From positions 1 through 55,445 of the forward strand of contig NZ_JAABRP010000009.1 in the NCBI RefSeq assembly GCF_011390875.1: 55,445 nt of DNA. The letters are read 5' to 3'. The position numbers and the translations under genes were made by a program. Source of the stretch: Thiocapsa sp. (lineage in GTDB: Bacteria > Pseudomonadota > Gammaproteobacteria > Chromatiales > Chromatiaceae). The notes below the pieces were generated by a model that saw nothing but the letters and a program-made list of their open reading frames with translations, was not told the DNA's origin and made no database searches. Below, piece by piece: positions 37,226 through 46,231 of this stretch (positions within the stretch are counted from its first letter, which is position 1; every line of letters starts with the position of its first letter).

Positions 37226-40200
37226 CGAACGGCAGACCGGCCAAGGAGAAGGTGGTCAAGGGGCATCAGAACGACATCGTCGGCCTCTTCGCCCACCACA
37301 AGGTCGCCGCCAACCTCTTGATGGCGATCATGATCCTAAGCGGGATCTTCGCTCTGGATCGCCTGAACGTACAGTTTTTCCCGAACTTCGACCTAGACCT
37401 CGTCACGGTGCGGGTGGTCTGGACAGGGGCGAGTGCCGAGGATATCGAGGACGGCATCACCAATCCACTGGAGCAGCGTCTGCGCTCGGTCGATGAGCTG
37501 CGCAAGATGACCTCCACGTCGACCCAAGGCATCTCGTCGATTACGCTGGAGTTCAACGAGGGAGTGGACCCCTTGTTGGCCCTGGACCAGGTACGTCGCC
37601 TGGTCGACGATTTCCGCAACCTCCCGCAGGACGCCGAGAAACCCGAGGTCGCGCTGGTGACGCGCTACGAGTCGGTCGCCCGCCTGGTCCTGACCGGTCT
37701 CGAGCGCCCGGACGAGCTGCGCCATCTGGCACGCCGGTTCGAGTCCGAGCTGCTCGAAAACGGGATCGACAAGGTGGAGATCCGCGGGCTGCCGCTCGAA
37801 GAGATCAGCATCCAGGTCGATCAGGCGCAGCTCGAAGAGCTGGGCCTGGGTTTGCCGCAGATCGGCGAGCGGGTCGGTGCATTCAGTCGTGACCTTCCGG
37901 CCGGCGCGATCGGTCGGGGCGAGGCGACGCGCGAGCTGCGCAGCCTGGATAAGCGCCGGGATGCGCTCGAGTTTGCACAGATTCCGATCAAGACCGAGGA
38001 GACGCTGAATCTGCAGCTCGGCGATATCGCCGAGATCGAGCGGGTGCCCCGCGACGCGACCCTGCGGCTATCGATGAACGGAAGCCCCGCGGTCGAGATG
38101 ATCCTGCAGCGCGCCGAGACGGGCAACTCGCTCGCCGCGGCCAAGGCGCTCGACACCTGGCTGGCCGAGACCCGTCCCTTGCTCCCGCCCGGGGTCGAGC
38201 TGGTCGTCTACGACGCCTCCTGGGAGTTGATCCGCGACCGCATCATGCTGCTCGTCACCAACGGGGCCGGCGGTCTTGTCCTGGTCGTGGCGATCCTCTT
38301 TCTGTTTTTGAGCGGTCGGGTCGCCTTCTGGGTCGCCTGGGGGATCCCGGTATCCTTCATGGCGACCCTCTTCATCCTCTATCTGGCCGGCGGCAGCATC
38401 AACATGATGAGCCTCTTCGCGCTCATCATGGCGCTGGGCATCATCGTGGACGATGCCATCGTGGTCGGCGAGGATGCGATGGCCCACCATCAGATGGGCG
38501 AGGATCCGCTCCTCGCGGCCGAGGGCGGGGTGCGGCGGATGCTGGCGCCCGTGGTCGCGTCCTCGCTCACTACCATCGCCGCCTTCCTTCCGCTGATGTT
38601 GGTCGGCGGGGTCATCGGCAACATCCTGAACGTCATCCCGCTGGTCATCGTGGCCGTCATCCTTGCCTCGCTCCTGGAGAGCATGCTCGTCCTGCCCGGG
38701 CATCTGCGCAGCGCCTTCGTGCACTCGCACAAGGTCAAGCCCGACTCGCTGCGTGCACGCTTGGATCGCGGCTTCGAATACTTTCGCGACAGGCTGTTCC
38801 GGCCCCTGGTGACGCTCGCCGTCCACCATCGCTTCGCGACGATAGCCAGTGCGGTGGCGGCCTTGATGATCGCTGTCGGCCTTTTGGCCGGCGGGCGCTT
38901 GGGCTTCGTCTTCTTCCCGACGCCGGAAGGTCAAATCGTCACGGCAAACGCGACCTTTGTCGCCGGCACCCCGCGCGCGCGGGTCGATGCGCTCTTGGAG
39001 CACCTCGACGAGACGCTTTGGGAAACCGAACGGGCCTTCGATCAGGGCAGGCTGGTCAATCTCGCGATCGCGCTGCACGGTTCCAAAGGGGACAGTAGCG
39101 GCTCCTCGGCGGATCAGCTCGGCGCCCTGCAGGTGGAGCTGGTCGCTCCGGACGCGCGCGATGTGCGCAACGAGGAGTTCATCCGAGCCTGGCAGGAGCG
39201 CATCAAGCTGCCGGCTGGGCTCGAGGGCTTCACCATCGCCTCGCGGCGCGCCGGTCCGCCCGGTCGAGACCTGACCGTGCGGCTCTTCGGTGCGGATGCG
39301 GCGACGCTGAAGGCTGCGGCACTGGATATCTCCGAGGTTCTGAAGGGGATCTCGGGTGTGACGGCCGTCGAGGACGACATGGCCTTCGGACGCGAGCAGA
39401 TCATCTACTCGCTCACCCCTGCGGGTCAGGCGCTCGGTCTCACGGTCGCCGAGCTGGGGACCCAGCTGCGAACCGCGTTCGAGGGACAGCTGGTCCAGAT
39501 CTTCCAAGACGGCGCCGACGAGGTCGAGGTCCGCGTCAAGCTTCCCAAGGCCGAGCGCGAACGTCTCGGAACGCTCGAGCGCATCAACATCCGCCTTCCC
39601 GACGGGACCTCGGTGCCGCTGACAACGGTCGCGCAATGGCGCTCACAACGCGGGTTCGAGATCCTGCGTCATGCCGAGGGGAAGCTGGCGGTGGAGGTCT
39701 CGGCGGACGTCGACTCCGACGCCAACAACGCCGGGGCCATCATCGAAGGTCTGATCGCCTCGACCTTGCCCGAGCTCGAGGCGAGCTACGGGATCAGCTA
39801 CTCCTTCGAGGGGCGCTCCGCCGATCAGCGCGAGACCTTGGGCGATATGCGCAAGGGCCTGGTCCTCGGGCTGGTTCTGATTTACATCATCCTGACCTGG
39901 GTCTTCTCGTCCTATGGCTGGCCGTTGGTCGTCATGGCGGCGATACCGTTCGGCTTGACCGGCGCACTTTTCGGACACTGGCTGATCGGCATCGATGTCA
40001 CCATCCTCTCGCTGTTCGGGATGTTCGGCCTGTCCGGGATCGTGATCAACGATTCCATCATCCTGGTCAAGTTCTATCAGGAGCAGCTCGACCTGGGGGT
40101 CGCCAGCCGCGATGCCTTGATCGAGGCCGCCTGCCAGCGCCTGAGGGCCGTACTCTTGACCTCTCTGACCACGATTGCCGGCCTGACGCCGCTCCTGTTC

Positions 40201-40371
40201 GAGAAATCCGTTCAGGCACAGTTCCTGATCCCGATGGCGACCTCGATCGCCTTCGGACTCGGGTTTGCAACCCTGCTGGTGCTGCTCGTCATCCCGGCAT
40301 TGCTCTCGATCCACGACAGTGTGCACGGACGTCTGGGCCGGTTGTTCGGGGCGAACCCGGCGCCGGCGTGA
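37222..40371 (+). CDS. RND efflux pump, inner-membrane subunit, second system
   Basis: 1049 residues starting at a GTG that overlaps the adaptor stop. It has the AcrB-superfamily layout of two six-helix halves and two large periplasmic loops. TM4 carries the acid pair in GIIVDDAIVVGED. In TM10 the segment reads FGLSGIVINDSIILVKF; where AcrB has Lys940, this protein has Asn followed by Asp, and a Lys appears seven residues later. This pattern belongs to a divergent RND subgroup and implies a different proton-relay arrangement from the first pump. Length is normal. Probably exports hydrophobic compounds or lipids. Confidence 0.92.
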   Translation: MTNGRPAKEKVVKGHQNDIVGLFAHHKVAANLLMAIMILSGIFALDRLNVQFFPNFDLDLVTVRVVWTGASAEDIEDGITNPLEQRLRSVDELRKMTSTSTQGISSITLEFNEGVDPLLALDQVRRLVDDFRNLPQDAEKPEVALVTRYESVARLVLTGLERPDELRHLARRFESELLENGIDKVEIRGLPLEEISIQVDQAQLEELGLGLPQIGERVGAFSRDLPAGAIGRGEATRELRSLDKRRDALEFAQIPIKTEETLNLQLGDIAEIERVPRDATLRLSMNGSPAVEMILQRAETGNSLAAAKALDTWLAETRPLLPPGVELVVYDASWELIRDRIMLLVTNGAGGLVLVVAILFLFLSGRVAFWVAWGIPVSFMATLFILYLAGGSINMMSLFALIMALGIIVDDAIVVGEDAMAHHQMGEDPLLAAEGGVRRMLAPVVASSLTTIAAFLPLMLVGGVIGNILNVIPLVIVAVILASLLESMLVLPGHLRSAFVHSHKVKPDSLRARLDRGFEYFRDRLFRPLVTLAVHHRFATIASAVAALMIAVGLLAGGRLGFVFFPTPEGQIVTANATFVAGTPRARVDALLEHLDETLWETERAFDQGRLVNLAIALHGSKGDSSGSSADQLGALQVELVAPDARDVRNEEFIRAWQERIKLPAGLEGFTIASRRAGPPGRDLTVRLFGADAATLKAAALDISEVLKGISGVTAVEDDMAFGREQIIYSLTPAGQALGLTVAELGTQLRTAFEGQLVQIFQDGADEVEVRVKLPKAERERLGTLERINIRLPDGTSVPLTTVAQWRSQRGFEILRHAEGKLAVEVSADVDSDANNAGAIIEGLIASTLPELEASYGISYSFEGRSADQRETLGDMRKGLVLGLVLIYIILTWVFSSYGWPLVVMAAIPFGLTGALFGHWLIGIDVTILSLFGMFGLSGIVINDSIILVKFYQEQLDLGVASRDALIEAACQRLRAVLLTSLTTIAGLTPLLFEKSVQAQFLIPMATSIAFGLGFATLLVLLVIPALLSIHDSVHGRLGRLFGANPAPA

Positions 40372-40395
40372 TCCTCCCCCCTGTGTGGTCTGGAC

Positions 40396-40415
40396 GACAC
40401 CGCTCCTGCGGTGTC
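40396..40415. terminator. Hairpin between convergent RND and RIO kinase genes
   Basis: GACACCGC, loop TCCT, GCGGTGTC: a perfect 8-bp stem with a four-base loop in the 83-bp gap between two convergent stop codons. There is no T-run on either side, so termination strength is uncertain, but the position fits a two-way transcript end. Confidence 0.5.
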
Positions 40416-40454
40416 ACGCCTCTCCAGGCGAAGCCGGGTCAGGTCAATCGCGCG

Positions 40455-41300
40455 TCAGGCATCCTCGCGACCCTGACGACGTCTGATCGCATCCTCCCGC
40501 GCATCGTTGATTTCTCGCATGATGCCTTCGATGTCCGCTTCCTTGTTGGCACCTTTGAAGTGCCCGGTCAATTTGATCTCGGGCGTCAATGCGCCGCTCT
40601 CGTAGATGTACCAGATCTCTTTTCCATAGGATGTCGAGAGCAGCTCCGGGGCGAATTGACCGAAGTAGGATGCCAGGTTTCCGACATCGCGCTCCAGCAT
40701 TCTCGCGGCATTGTTGTTGGCCGCTGCATCAACCGCTTGGGGGAGGTCGATGATCACGGGGCCGTACTGGTCGACCAGGATGTTGAATTCGGACAGATCG
40801 CCGTGTACGAGACCACTACAGAGCATGCGCACCACATCCTTGAGCAGGATCTCGTGGTATCGAAGCGCCTGCTCGCCCGTCAGGTCCAGATCATTGAGCC
40901 GCGGCGCCGCATTACCCTCGTCGTCGGTGACCAGCTCCATCAGCAAGACGCCCTCGACGTAGAGGTGAGGCTTGGGAACACGCACGCCAGCTGCGGCCAA
41001 GCGGTATAGGGCATCCACCTCGGTGTTCTGCCAGACGTCTTCCTGCTGTTGGCGCCCGTAGCGCGAGCCTTTCGCCATCGCGCGCGCCTGTCGGCTGTTT
41101 CGCACCTTACGCCCTTCGCTGTACAAGACCTGCTTATGAAAACCCCGTTGATTGGCTTCCTTGTAGACCTTGGCACAGCGCACCGCGCCATCGGCATGTA
41201 CCACATAGACCGCGGCCTCCTTGCCGCTCTTGAGCGGGCGGATCACCTCGTCGACAAGACCGTCGCGGACCAAGGGTTCGAGACGCTTTGGAATCTTCAT
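40455..41300 (-). CDS. RIO-family serine protein kinase
   Basis: 281 residues from the ATG at 41300, chosen because AGGA lies 6 bp before it; ATGs at 41306 and 41351 are in frame but badly spaced. RIO kinase features: a glycine-poor ATP loop (PLKSGKEAAVYVVHADG), the invariant Lys in RCAKVYKEANQRGFHK, the catalytic loop LVHGDLSEFNILVD and the metal motif VIIDLPQAVD. Bacterial RIO proteins autophosphorylate on Ser; their targets are poorly known, and some affect stress or envelope phenotypes. The C-terminal extension (~215-281) is charged and helical. It stands alone. Confidence 0.9.
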   Translation of the reverse strand: MKIPKRLEPLVRDGLVDEVIRPLKSGKEAAVYVVHADGAVRCAKVYKEANQRGFHKQVLYSEGRKVRNSRQARAMAKGSRYGRQQQEDVWQNTEVDALYRLAAAGVRVPKPHLYVEGVLLMELVTDDEGNAAPRLNDLDLTGEQALRYHEILLKDVVRMLCSGLVHGDLSEFNILVDQYGPVIIDLPQAVDAAANNNAARMLERDVGNLASYFGQFAPELLSTSYGKEIWYIYESGALTPEIKLTGHFKGANKEADIEGIMREINDAREDAIRRRQGREDA

Positions 41301-41548
41301 AGACATCCTGATGTGAAATGACAAAATCCGCGCGAAATCGGCGCCGCCCAAGAGCAGTTTCTCGGTGTTCGAATGACCGCCGACGGCATTGCAGCGCTAT
41401 GCGTTGACCTGACGGCCCGGGATTGTGACGCACGCTCGCCCCGACGGGGCGTGTCCATGGTCTCGAGCGTTACGGTCTCGGCCAAGATTAACACGTTGAC
41501 TCGGGGCGCCTGTGCCCGGGGGCCTCGCCTGACCGACGAAGGCATGCG

Positions 41549-41848
41549 ATGCACGAGAGCATCATGAAACCGGATACCCGAACCGCCTTGCGACAGCTCA
41601 TCGAGCAGGTGCGCGCGGCGATCCCGTTCGAGGCGGCGCAGGCCCGTGCCTGCAGCGGCGACTGTTCCGGCTGCTCGCAGAAGCTGTTGGACTATCTGGA
41701 GGGAGAGCTGGCGGCATGGGAGCAGCGGCTCGCCGAGGGAGAGCGGCCGAGTCTTGCAGACCTGTCGCGTCTGGCCAAGACCGCTCGCAAGATCCATCGT
41801 GTGTTGGTGCGAAACGGCAACCTGTCCGAGGACGCGGAGCCGAGCTGA
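41549..41848 (+). CDS. 99-residue protein with CxxxCxxC motif
   Basis: Helical protein with a compact cysteine cluster, ARACSGDCSGCSQKLLDYLE (near residues 33-52), then acidic and basic helices. The three closely spaced cysteines suggest zinc or Fe-S binding. GAAGG lies 6 bp before the ATG at 41549; a second ATG five codons later is possible. I do not recognise a named family. It is divergent from the RIO kinase and marks the left edge of the eroded region. Confidence 0.6.
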   Translation: MHESIMKPDTRTALRQLIEQVRAAIPFEAAQARACSGDCSGCSQKLLDYLEGELAAWEQRLAEGERPSLADLSRLAKTARKIHRVLVRNGNLSEDAEPS

Positions 41849-42289
41849 GATGCTGTCGTTTCAAAAAGGATTCTCGGTACCTGACAAGCCGTCTCTTGGT
41901 CGGCAAGATCCAACGCCGCTTTGACTCCTTTGTCCCCGGCACGCAACCGCTGGCGCCGCAGCGCTGCTTCAGCGCAAGCGGGCGCACCGGATGTGGCAAC
42001 ATCGGCACCGGCCGTGGCTCACCTTGGAGCTGTCTTTGTCGCGGATGCGACACGTCGCCCTCGTAATGGCTGTATTTCCCGGTAGGTCATTGAAATCTAT
42101 CTCGCAACCACTGGCCCGTTGTTTGCTTATATCAGCCGAAGCACAACAGCAGCGTAGATCGATTGCATGGCACCAACCCACACAACGAAACCGAGAGCGC
42201 AGACAGAGCCGGCTTGGTTTGCAGTGCATACCGTGACCACGGACAGCGCCCTGGCCGCCCATCTGAACGAGAATTCGAGTTTCTGATCG
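41849..42289. other. Gene-free interval left of the Rieske gene
   Basis: 441 bp with no convincing coding sequence. Frames on both strands are short, lack ribosome sites, and have codon use unlike the flanking genes. The local GC content falls in the middle part (about 42061-42180), a sign of foreign or decayed sequence. I found no terminal repeats or tRNA-like structure. Confidence 0.45.
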
Positions 42290-42685
42290 GTGAACACGAC
42301 ACCAACCCAGCGCCCTTCGGCGCTCGACAAACGCAAGCTGCTGGTCTGCGCCAGCGCTGACTTGACGGATCGTCAGCATCGAATCATCCCCGTGCTCTTC
42401 AAGCACGAGCCGCAGAGCGCCATCGTGTTGCGACATGGCGGCCAGGTCTACGCCTACTTGAATCAGTGCGTGCACATGGTGAGACGTCTGGACTGCATAC
42501 ACGACACGGTCTTCGATGAAGAGCACGAGCACCTGCGTTGTTCCATGCACGGCATCGTCTACGACCCGGCTACGGGTGAATCCTTGAGTGTGTTGTGCTC
42601 CGGCGAACGTCTCGAGGCGCTGCGGTCCAGGGAGATCGACGGGCAGGTTTACCTCGTCGACAAACGCGTGACGGGCCTGCCCTGA
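42290..42685 (+). CDS. Rieske [2Fe-2S] domain protein
   Basis: 131 residues, a single Rieske domain with no membrane anchor. Both ligand pairs are present: C60-x-H62 (NQCVHM) and C84-x2-H87 (RCSMHG), followed by IVYDPATGES and VLCSGERL. Such small Rieske ferredoxins pass electrons to oxygenases or other redox proteins in the cytosol. The start is uncertain: a GTG at 42290 is used but has no clear ribosome site. Downstream come a glutaredoxin remnant and a BolA gene, so this was a redox and Fe-S cluster group. Confidence 0.8.
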   Translation: MNTTPTQRPSALDKRKLLVCASADLTDRQHRIIPVLFKHEPQSAIVLRHGGQVYAYLNQCVHMVRRLDCIHDTVFDEEHEHLRCSMHGIVYDPATGESLSVLCSGERLEALRSREIDGQVYLVDKRVTGLP

Positions 42686-42750
42686 CCTCGGCGAGTGTTG
42701 AATCTTGCCGCCTTCTGCATGCGCCGGGCAGACAACCGACCACCGGCCTC

Positions 42751-42852
42751 TCTCAGGTCTCGGACTTTCCCAATTTCCCGCAGCTTTTCATCAACGGCGA
42801 GGTCATCGGCGGCAGCGACATCATTGAGGCCATGCTCGCAAGCGGCGAGTGA
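42751..42852 (+). pseudogene. C-terminal remnant of a monothiol glutaredoxin (Grx4/GrxD type)
   Basis: The final 33 codons read SQVSDFPNFPQLFINGEVIG then GSDIIEAMLASGE and stop. This is the glutathione-binding C-terminal third of CGFS-type glutaredoxins. The N-terminal two thirds, including CGFS, are absent; the upstream text in this frame is unrelated. Intact proteins are ~105 residues. Grx4 normally partners BolA proteins in Fe-S transfer, and a BolA gene follows 50 bp on. Confidence 0.75.
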
Positions 42853-42902
42853 CTGCCGATGCTGAAAAGCGCGGCCGGCTGACACGAGACCGAGGATTAC
42901 AC

Positions 42903-43145
42903 ATGCACCAAGACGAGATCATCAAACGCGTGCGGGCCGAATACCCGGAGGCGGTCATCGACATCGCCGGGGCCGACTGCAACTTCGAGCTCCACATCGT
43001 CAGCGAAGCCTTCGCCGGCCAGGGTCTACTGCAACGGCAAAAGGGCGTATTGGCCCTGTTCAAGGACGAGTTGAAGTCCGGCGCACTGCACGCCTTGACG
43101 ATCAAGGCAAAAACACCGGAAGAGACGGCGGCGGAGTCGCCGTGA
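42903..43145 (+). CDS. BolA/IbaG family protein
   Basis: 80 residues from the ATG at 42903. The BolA fold is visible in full: EIIKRVRAEYPEAVIDIAGA, then NFELHIVSEAFAGQGLLQRQ, then HALTIKAKTPEE, with the conserved C-terminal His that helps ligate shared Fe-S clusters. It is closer to the IbaG branch than to BolA itself. BolA proteins bind monothiol glutaredoxins; here the adjacent glutaredoxin is truncated, so a partner encoded elsewhere would be needed. Confidence 0.85.
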   Translation: MHQDEIIKRVRAEYPEAVIDIAGADCNFELHIVSEAFAGQGLLQRQKGVLALFKDELKSGALHALTIKAKTPEETAAESP

Positions 43146-43644
43146 GAGGCTACCCAACCGCCGCTGCTTGGGCGACTCGCGCCTCGCCCCGAGCGGTCCG
43201 GCGCACGGTCATCGGCGGCATGCCCGAGAGCAGGGCAGGGGAGCTGGCCTGCCATCGCACGCCGGGGTGGGTTTGGCGAAACCTCCTCCAGGGATTTCGG
43301 GGACGCATGGGATCTGTCCATTGCCCTCACAGCATTCCGCGCGGACCTTGCCGGACGAATCTACCGTCGCCAATCCACCGAGCGGTTCCGCGATTCTCGT
43401 TCGCCTTGAGGCTTCGCTTAAGCCCCCAATCGGCCATGAGTAACCCTGCAGAGCCTACCCCGGGGCCGGGGACTTGGCCAAAAGCTGCCGCCGGTACCAA
43501 GCCGCTCCAGCGCCAGCTCGACGCGCATTGCGGTCGGTCGGGGCGAACCGGATCAGCGCCGGCTCTCGCCCGGAACCGGCCATTGGCAACTCCAGTCCTC
43601 CCTGTGGATCAAGGTCGACACGGTAGGTGATCGACGAGAGCCCC
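43146..43644. other. Interval with an unrecognised minus-strand gene fragment
   Basis: No intact gene. On the minus strand, between about 43640 and the stop at 43457-43455, one frame reads ITYRVDLDPQGGLELPMAGS and later AAWYRRQLLAKSPAPG. It has protein-like character but no start and no family I know. The plus-strand frame across this region is Arg/Pro-rich and looks like a shadow. I interpret this as decayed accessory DNA. Confidence 0.4.
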
Positions 43645-44465
43645 TCAGCGCAATGTCAGGGGACGCTGAACACCCATTGGCGTGCCGGCTGACGGTGTTC
43701 GGCTAGGATCAGCTTGTGCGCGAGATCGCCCTCGGCCGGCAGGTCCACCGCTATGAAGGCCAACAACGCATTGACGAACAGCGGCAGCTTCGCGGGTCGT
43801 AGGGTGAGACCTTCGCCAGGGTCGATGTCGCGCTGATGAACCCCAAGCAGGGCACTGGGGGCGGGCCCTGTACCAGGCGGCTCGCTGACCATCCACGTCA
43901 CGGTAGCGCAGCTCGAACAGGCGCGACTCATGTAGAACCTGTCGCCAGCTGGTGCATCTGTACTTGTTGGGCTGCTGTTCAGGACTCCGTTCCATGATCC
44001 ATCGCTCAGCCGTTGCAACGGGCGTCCAGCCGTCCACGGCGAGCTCGTTCGCCGCCTCGCGCAAAGCGCGGACGATGCCTGCGGCTGGCCAGTTCACTGT
44101 GCCGTCCGGGAAGACGCCATTGAACATGATGTCGTAGAAGGCATCGGACTGTGCGAACTCCGCGGCCAGGCGCCTGGCCTGATCCATGTGCTCAGCCCAG
44201 CCCCGAAGCTGTTCATGGTTCTTGCCGATGTGTCCTAACGCGGCAACCAGCGCGTTGCGTGCCGAAATGCATCCGTCTATCGACCAGAGATCGTGCTGGT
44301 CGATGAAATGGTGAACCAGATTGTTTCGCAACTGCACCAGTTCCTTCAAGTCGCTTTGTGTCCTGGCGTAGTCTTCAGGAGACTGGCTCAGCTGCATCCG
44401 CATTGCGAAATAGATAACGTCCGTTGGACATCGTGCTGCTGTGCCTGAAGTTCCCCGTCGTTCAT
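43645..44465 (-). pseudogene. OST-HTH/LOTUS-domain protein with internal deletion and altered end
   Basis: An apparent start (MNDGELQAQQHDVQRTLSIS) at 44465 ends after 25 codons. The family-like sequence resumes in another frame around 44400 with SPEDYARTQSDLKELVQLRN and NLVHHFIDQHDLWSIDGC. A LOTUS domain follows at ~121-182 of that frame (GWTPVATAERWIMERSPEQQ through HESRLFELRYRDVDGQRAAW). The normal end after YRARP (about 43858) is replaced by low-quality sequence to 43645, while another frame there (43656 to about 43850) reads protein-like text ending HRQPARQWVFSVP. LOTUS domains bind RNA, including G-quadruplex or structured RNA. The gene looks broken at both ends of its domain. Confidence 0.6.
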
Positions 44466-44511
44466 TGCGGACTGGAAACCAGCATATGCGGGGTCAGCAG
44501 CATATGGGGGG

Positions 44512-45038
44512 TCAGAGTCCCCAACTGGACTGGTCTCGGGGGAGCCGCCCGTCGGGGTCGTTGACGGTGACCGAGTTGCCATCCTTGAGCAGGTCTGAAT
44601 ACACCACGATGTTGGTTCCGCCCTCGTGAGCCTGGCTCGGAAAGAGGATGCCGGTATAGCCATGGGCCAGCACCAGATCGGCGAGAACCCAAGTCGGGGG
44701 TTCGATGTGCAGATCGAACTTCAGGTGGCGCCAGTCCTCGCGCCAGTCGTGCCATAGCGCGTCCCAGAGCGCCCCGTGGTGGAGCAGGCGCAGGTCGACC
44801 AGGTCGCGCAGCGCCGCGGTGTACGAGCACATCGTGCAGGGTGGAAGGAAGGGGGAGGTCTGCTGGTACTCGCGCAAGGCGGTCACCTCATCCAACGACA
44901 GGTACAGCGCCTCGACGCCTTCTCGGTTGAAGCGCCCGCCTCGGGTTGCGGCGCCTGCGCCGCTGGTTGGCCGGCTGGCCCACTGCGGGGTAAGCGCCCG
45001 GAATAACGTGGTGCCGGGGGCAGATCGCAGAGGATCAA
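44512..45038 (-). pseudogene. RES-domain toxin, frameshifted near its start
   Basis: The long frame matches the RES toxin family (LFRALTPQWASRPTSGAGAA, then GGRFNREGVEALYLSLDEVT, then VLADLVLAHGYTGILFPS), which degrades NAD. That frame has no usable start. The natural start, TTG at 45038-45036 overlapping the antitoxin stop, reads ILCDLPP and then leaves the frame at a run of five C bases on the minus strand (45020-45016). One extra C would join it perfectly to GTTLFRAL. So the toxin is inactivated by a one-base loss, or the run was misread. The antitoxin upstream is intact, as expected if toxin loss is tolerated. Confidence 0.7.
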
Positions 45039-45403
45039 CCGACGAACCCGGTGCTGATGGACTCCAGGTAGCCGATCGCATCCTCGGTCCGGCCTTCCTG
45101 TACCAGTTGCAACAGGGTCTTGTGACGGAACGCGGGAATGGGTTCGTTCTTGACCAGGAAGATGGCGCGTTGCGGGTCCGGCTGCACCGCCGCAGCGGCC
45201 GACAACACACGCATCAGGTCACGCAGTGCGGATTGCAGTCTTGGCGATTCCGGGTGGGTGCGCAAGGTGTTGCGATGGACCCCCGCCAGCTCGGCCAGAT
45301 CCTGCTGTTGCATGCCGAGGATGTCGGCGACGCCCGATGCAGAGAACCGCGACGTCCCGGGTTCCCGCGTCGATTCGAGCACGTCTGCGAAGATGGCGGC
45401 CAT
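45035..45403 (-). CDS. Xre/MbcA/ParS-type antitoxin of the RES pair
   Basis: 122 residues from the ATG at 45403. N-terminal helical DNA-binding region (VADILGMQQQDLAELAGVHR, ~25-44) with a helix-turn-helix look, and a C-terminal toxin-binding part (LVKNEPIPAFRHKTLLQLVQ, then GRTEDAIGYLES, ~83-115) characteristic of RES-partner antitoxins (DUF2384). It should bind and neutralise the RES toxin and repress the operon. The start codon lacks a strong ribosome site; an in-frame ATG at 45460 is possible but Cys-rich. The gene looks intact while its toxin does not. Confidence 0.82.
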   Translation of the reverse strand: MAAIFADVLESTREPGTSRFSASGVADILGMQQQDLAELAGVHRNTLRTHPESPRLQSALRDLMRVLSAAAAVQPDPQRAIFLVKNEPIPAFRHKTLLQLVQEGRTEDAIGYLESISTGFVG

Positions 45404-45949
45404 GGCGTTGCACCTGAGGGGGCATTTTTGCAATGCACATTGTACGCACAGCTTAAGCACAGCTCAAGTCGGAACGGTCTCTCGGGACCAGGCACCGAGC
45501 GGCAGGTCTGGTTCGTGATCTGTCAACGGTGCAGCAGACTCCATTCTCCGTTTCCAGCGTCGAACAGTTGCTCGGCTTGACCTGACGTGCGAAGGCGCTT
45601 GGCCGATTGCGAATCTAAGGAAAGACTCAAGGTGAACCAGAATCGCGGAAACGCTGAGTGGATTGGGGCCGGTGAAATTGTCCGGTACGGTCAGCGAGCG
45701 TCATCGTGAGAGTCTTCTGTGAACGAACGTGAGCGACAACACCTGCGTTATCGGTCTCAGAGGAGCACCGGAACGCGTTTCGGGAGCCGCCGTTTCGGTT
45801 GTCTGTCCTGGGCTTGCGATCTCTCAACGCACCCTACAGGCAACGTGGACCTATAATGCGCCCCCGGAATGTTCGGACACCCCGCGTGAAGTACTCCAGG
45901 GGCCGTTCAATCGCCGGATCCATGCCACAACAGGACAGAGAGACACAGC
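45404..45949. other. Gene-free interval upstream of the antitoxin
   Basis: 546 bp between the antitoxin start and the next plus-strand gene. No frame has a ribosome site plus protein-like content. A TATAAT at 45852-45857 could serve the gene at 45950, though its -35 is poor. The antitoxin promoter should lie near 45404-45480, but I see no clean match. Confidence 0.4.
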
Positions 45950-46231
45950 ATGCCGACTCCAACGCAACAGGCCATCGACGAGGCGTTCGCCGCGCTCGTC
46001 TACGATCGTGACGAGCGCAAGGCGCCGGATGCGCATCGCAGCAGCAAGTTCCGGGTGGGCTGGGCTGCGGCGCTGGAGGGCAAGGTGTACGAAGCCGAGA
46101 AGCTCGAGCGCTTGACCTGGCTGAATCTCGGATACCGCCTGAGCCAACACTTCGGAGCGCTGACGCCGGAGCAGATCGATATCGTCTACGATTACTTGGC
46201 GGCGAGCTGGCGGGAGCCCTGTGCTGCTTGA
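45950..46231 (+). CDS. 93-residue conserved-looking hypothetical protein
   Basis: [20 protein letters not shown] opens a charged helical protein with [35 protein letters not shown] and [15 protein letters not shown]. Codon use is like the neighbouring real genes, and a purine-rich GAGAGA lies upstream of the ATG. No family is recognised. Its last 40 bp overlap the 3' end of copA on the other strand, an antisense overlap of two stop regions. Confidence 0.6.
   Translation: MPTPTQQAIDEAFAALVYDRDERKAPDAHRSSKFRVGWAAALEGKVYEAEKLERLTWLNLGYRLSQHFGALTPEQIDIVYDYLAASWREPCAA

Noticed and set aside
41969-42550. 193-codon minus-strand gene over the Rieske gene
   Set aside because: It overlaps the clear Rieske coding sequence and shows no motif; it is treated as a shadow.
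43142-43630. A 162-codon plus-strand frame after the BolA gene
   Set aside because: Arg/Pro-rich composition, no ribosome site, start overlapping the BolA stop by chance, and no domain. A minus-strand fragment in the same place looks more protein-like.
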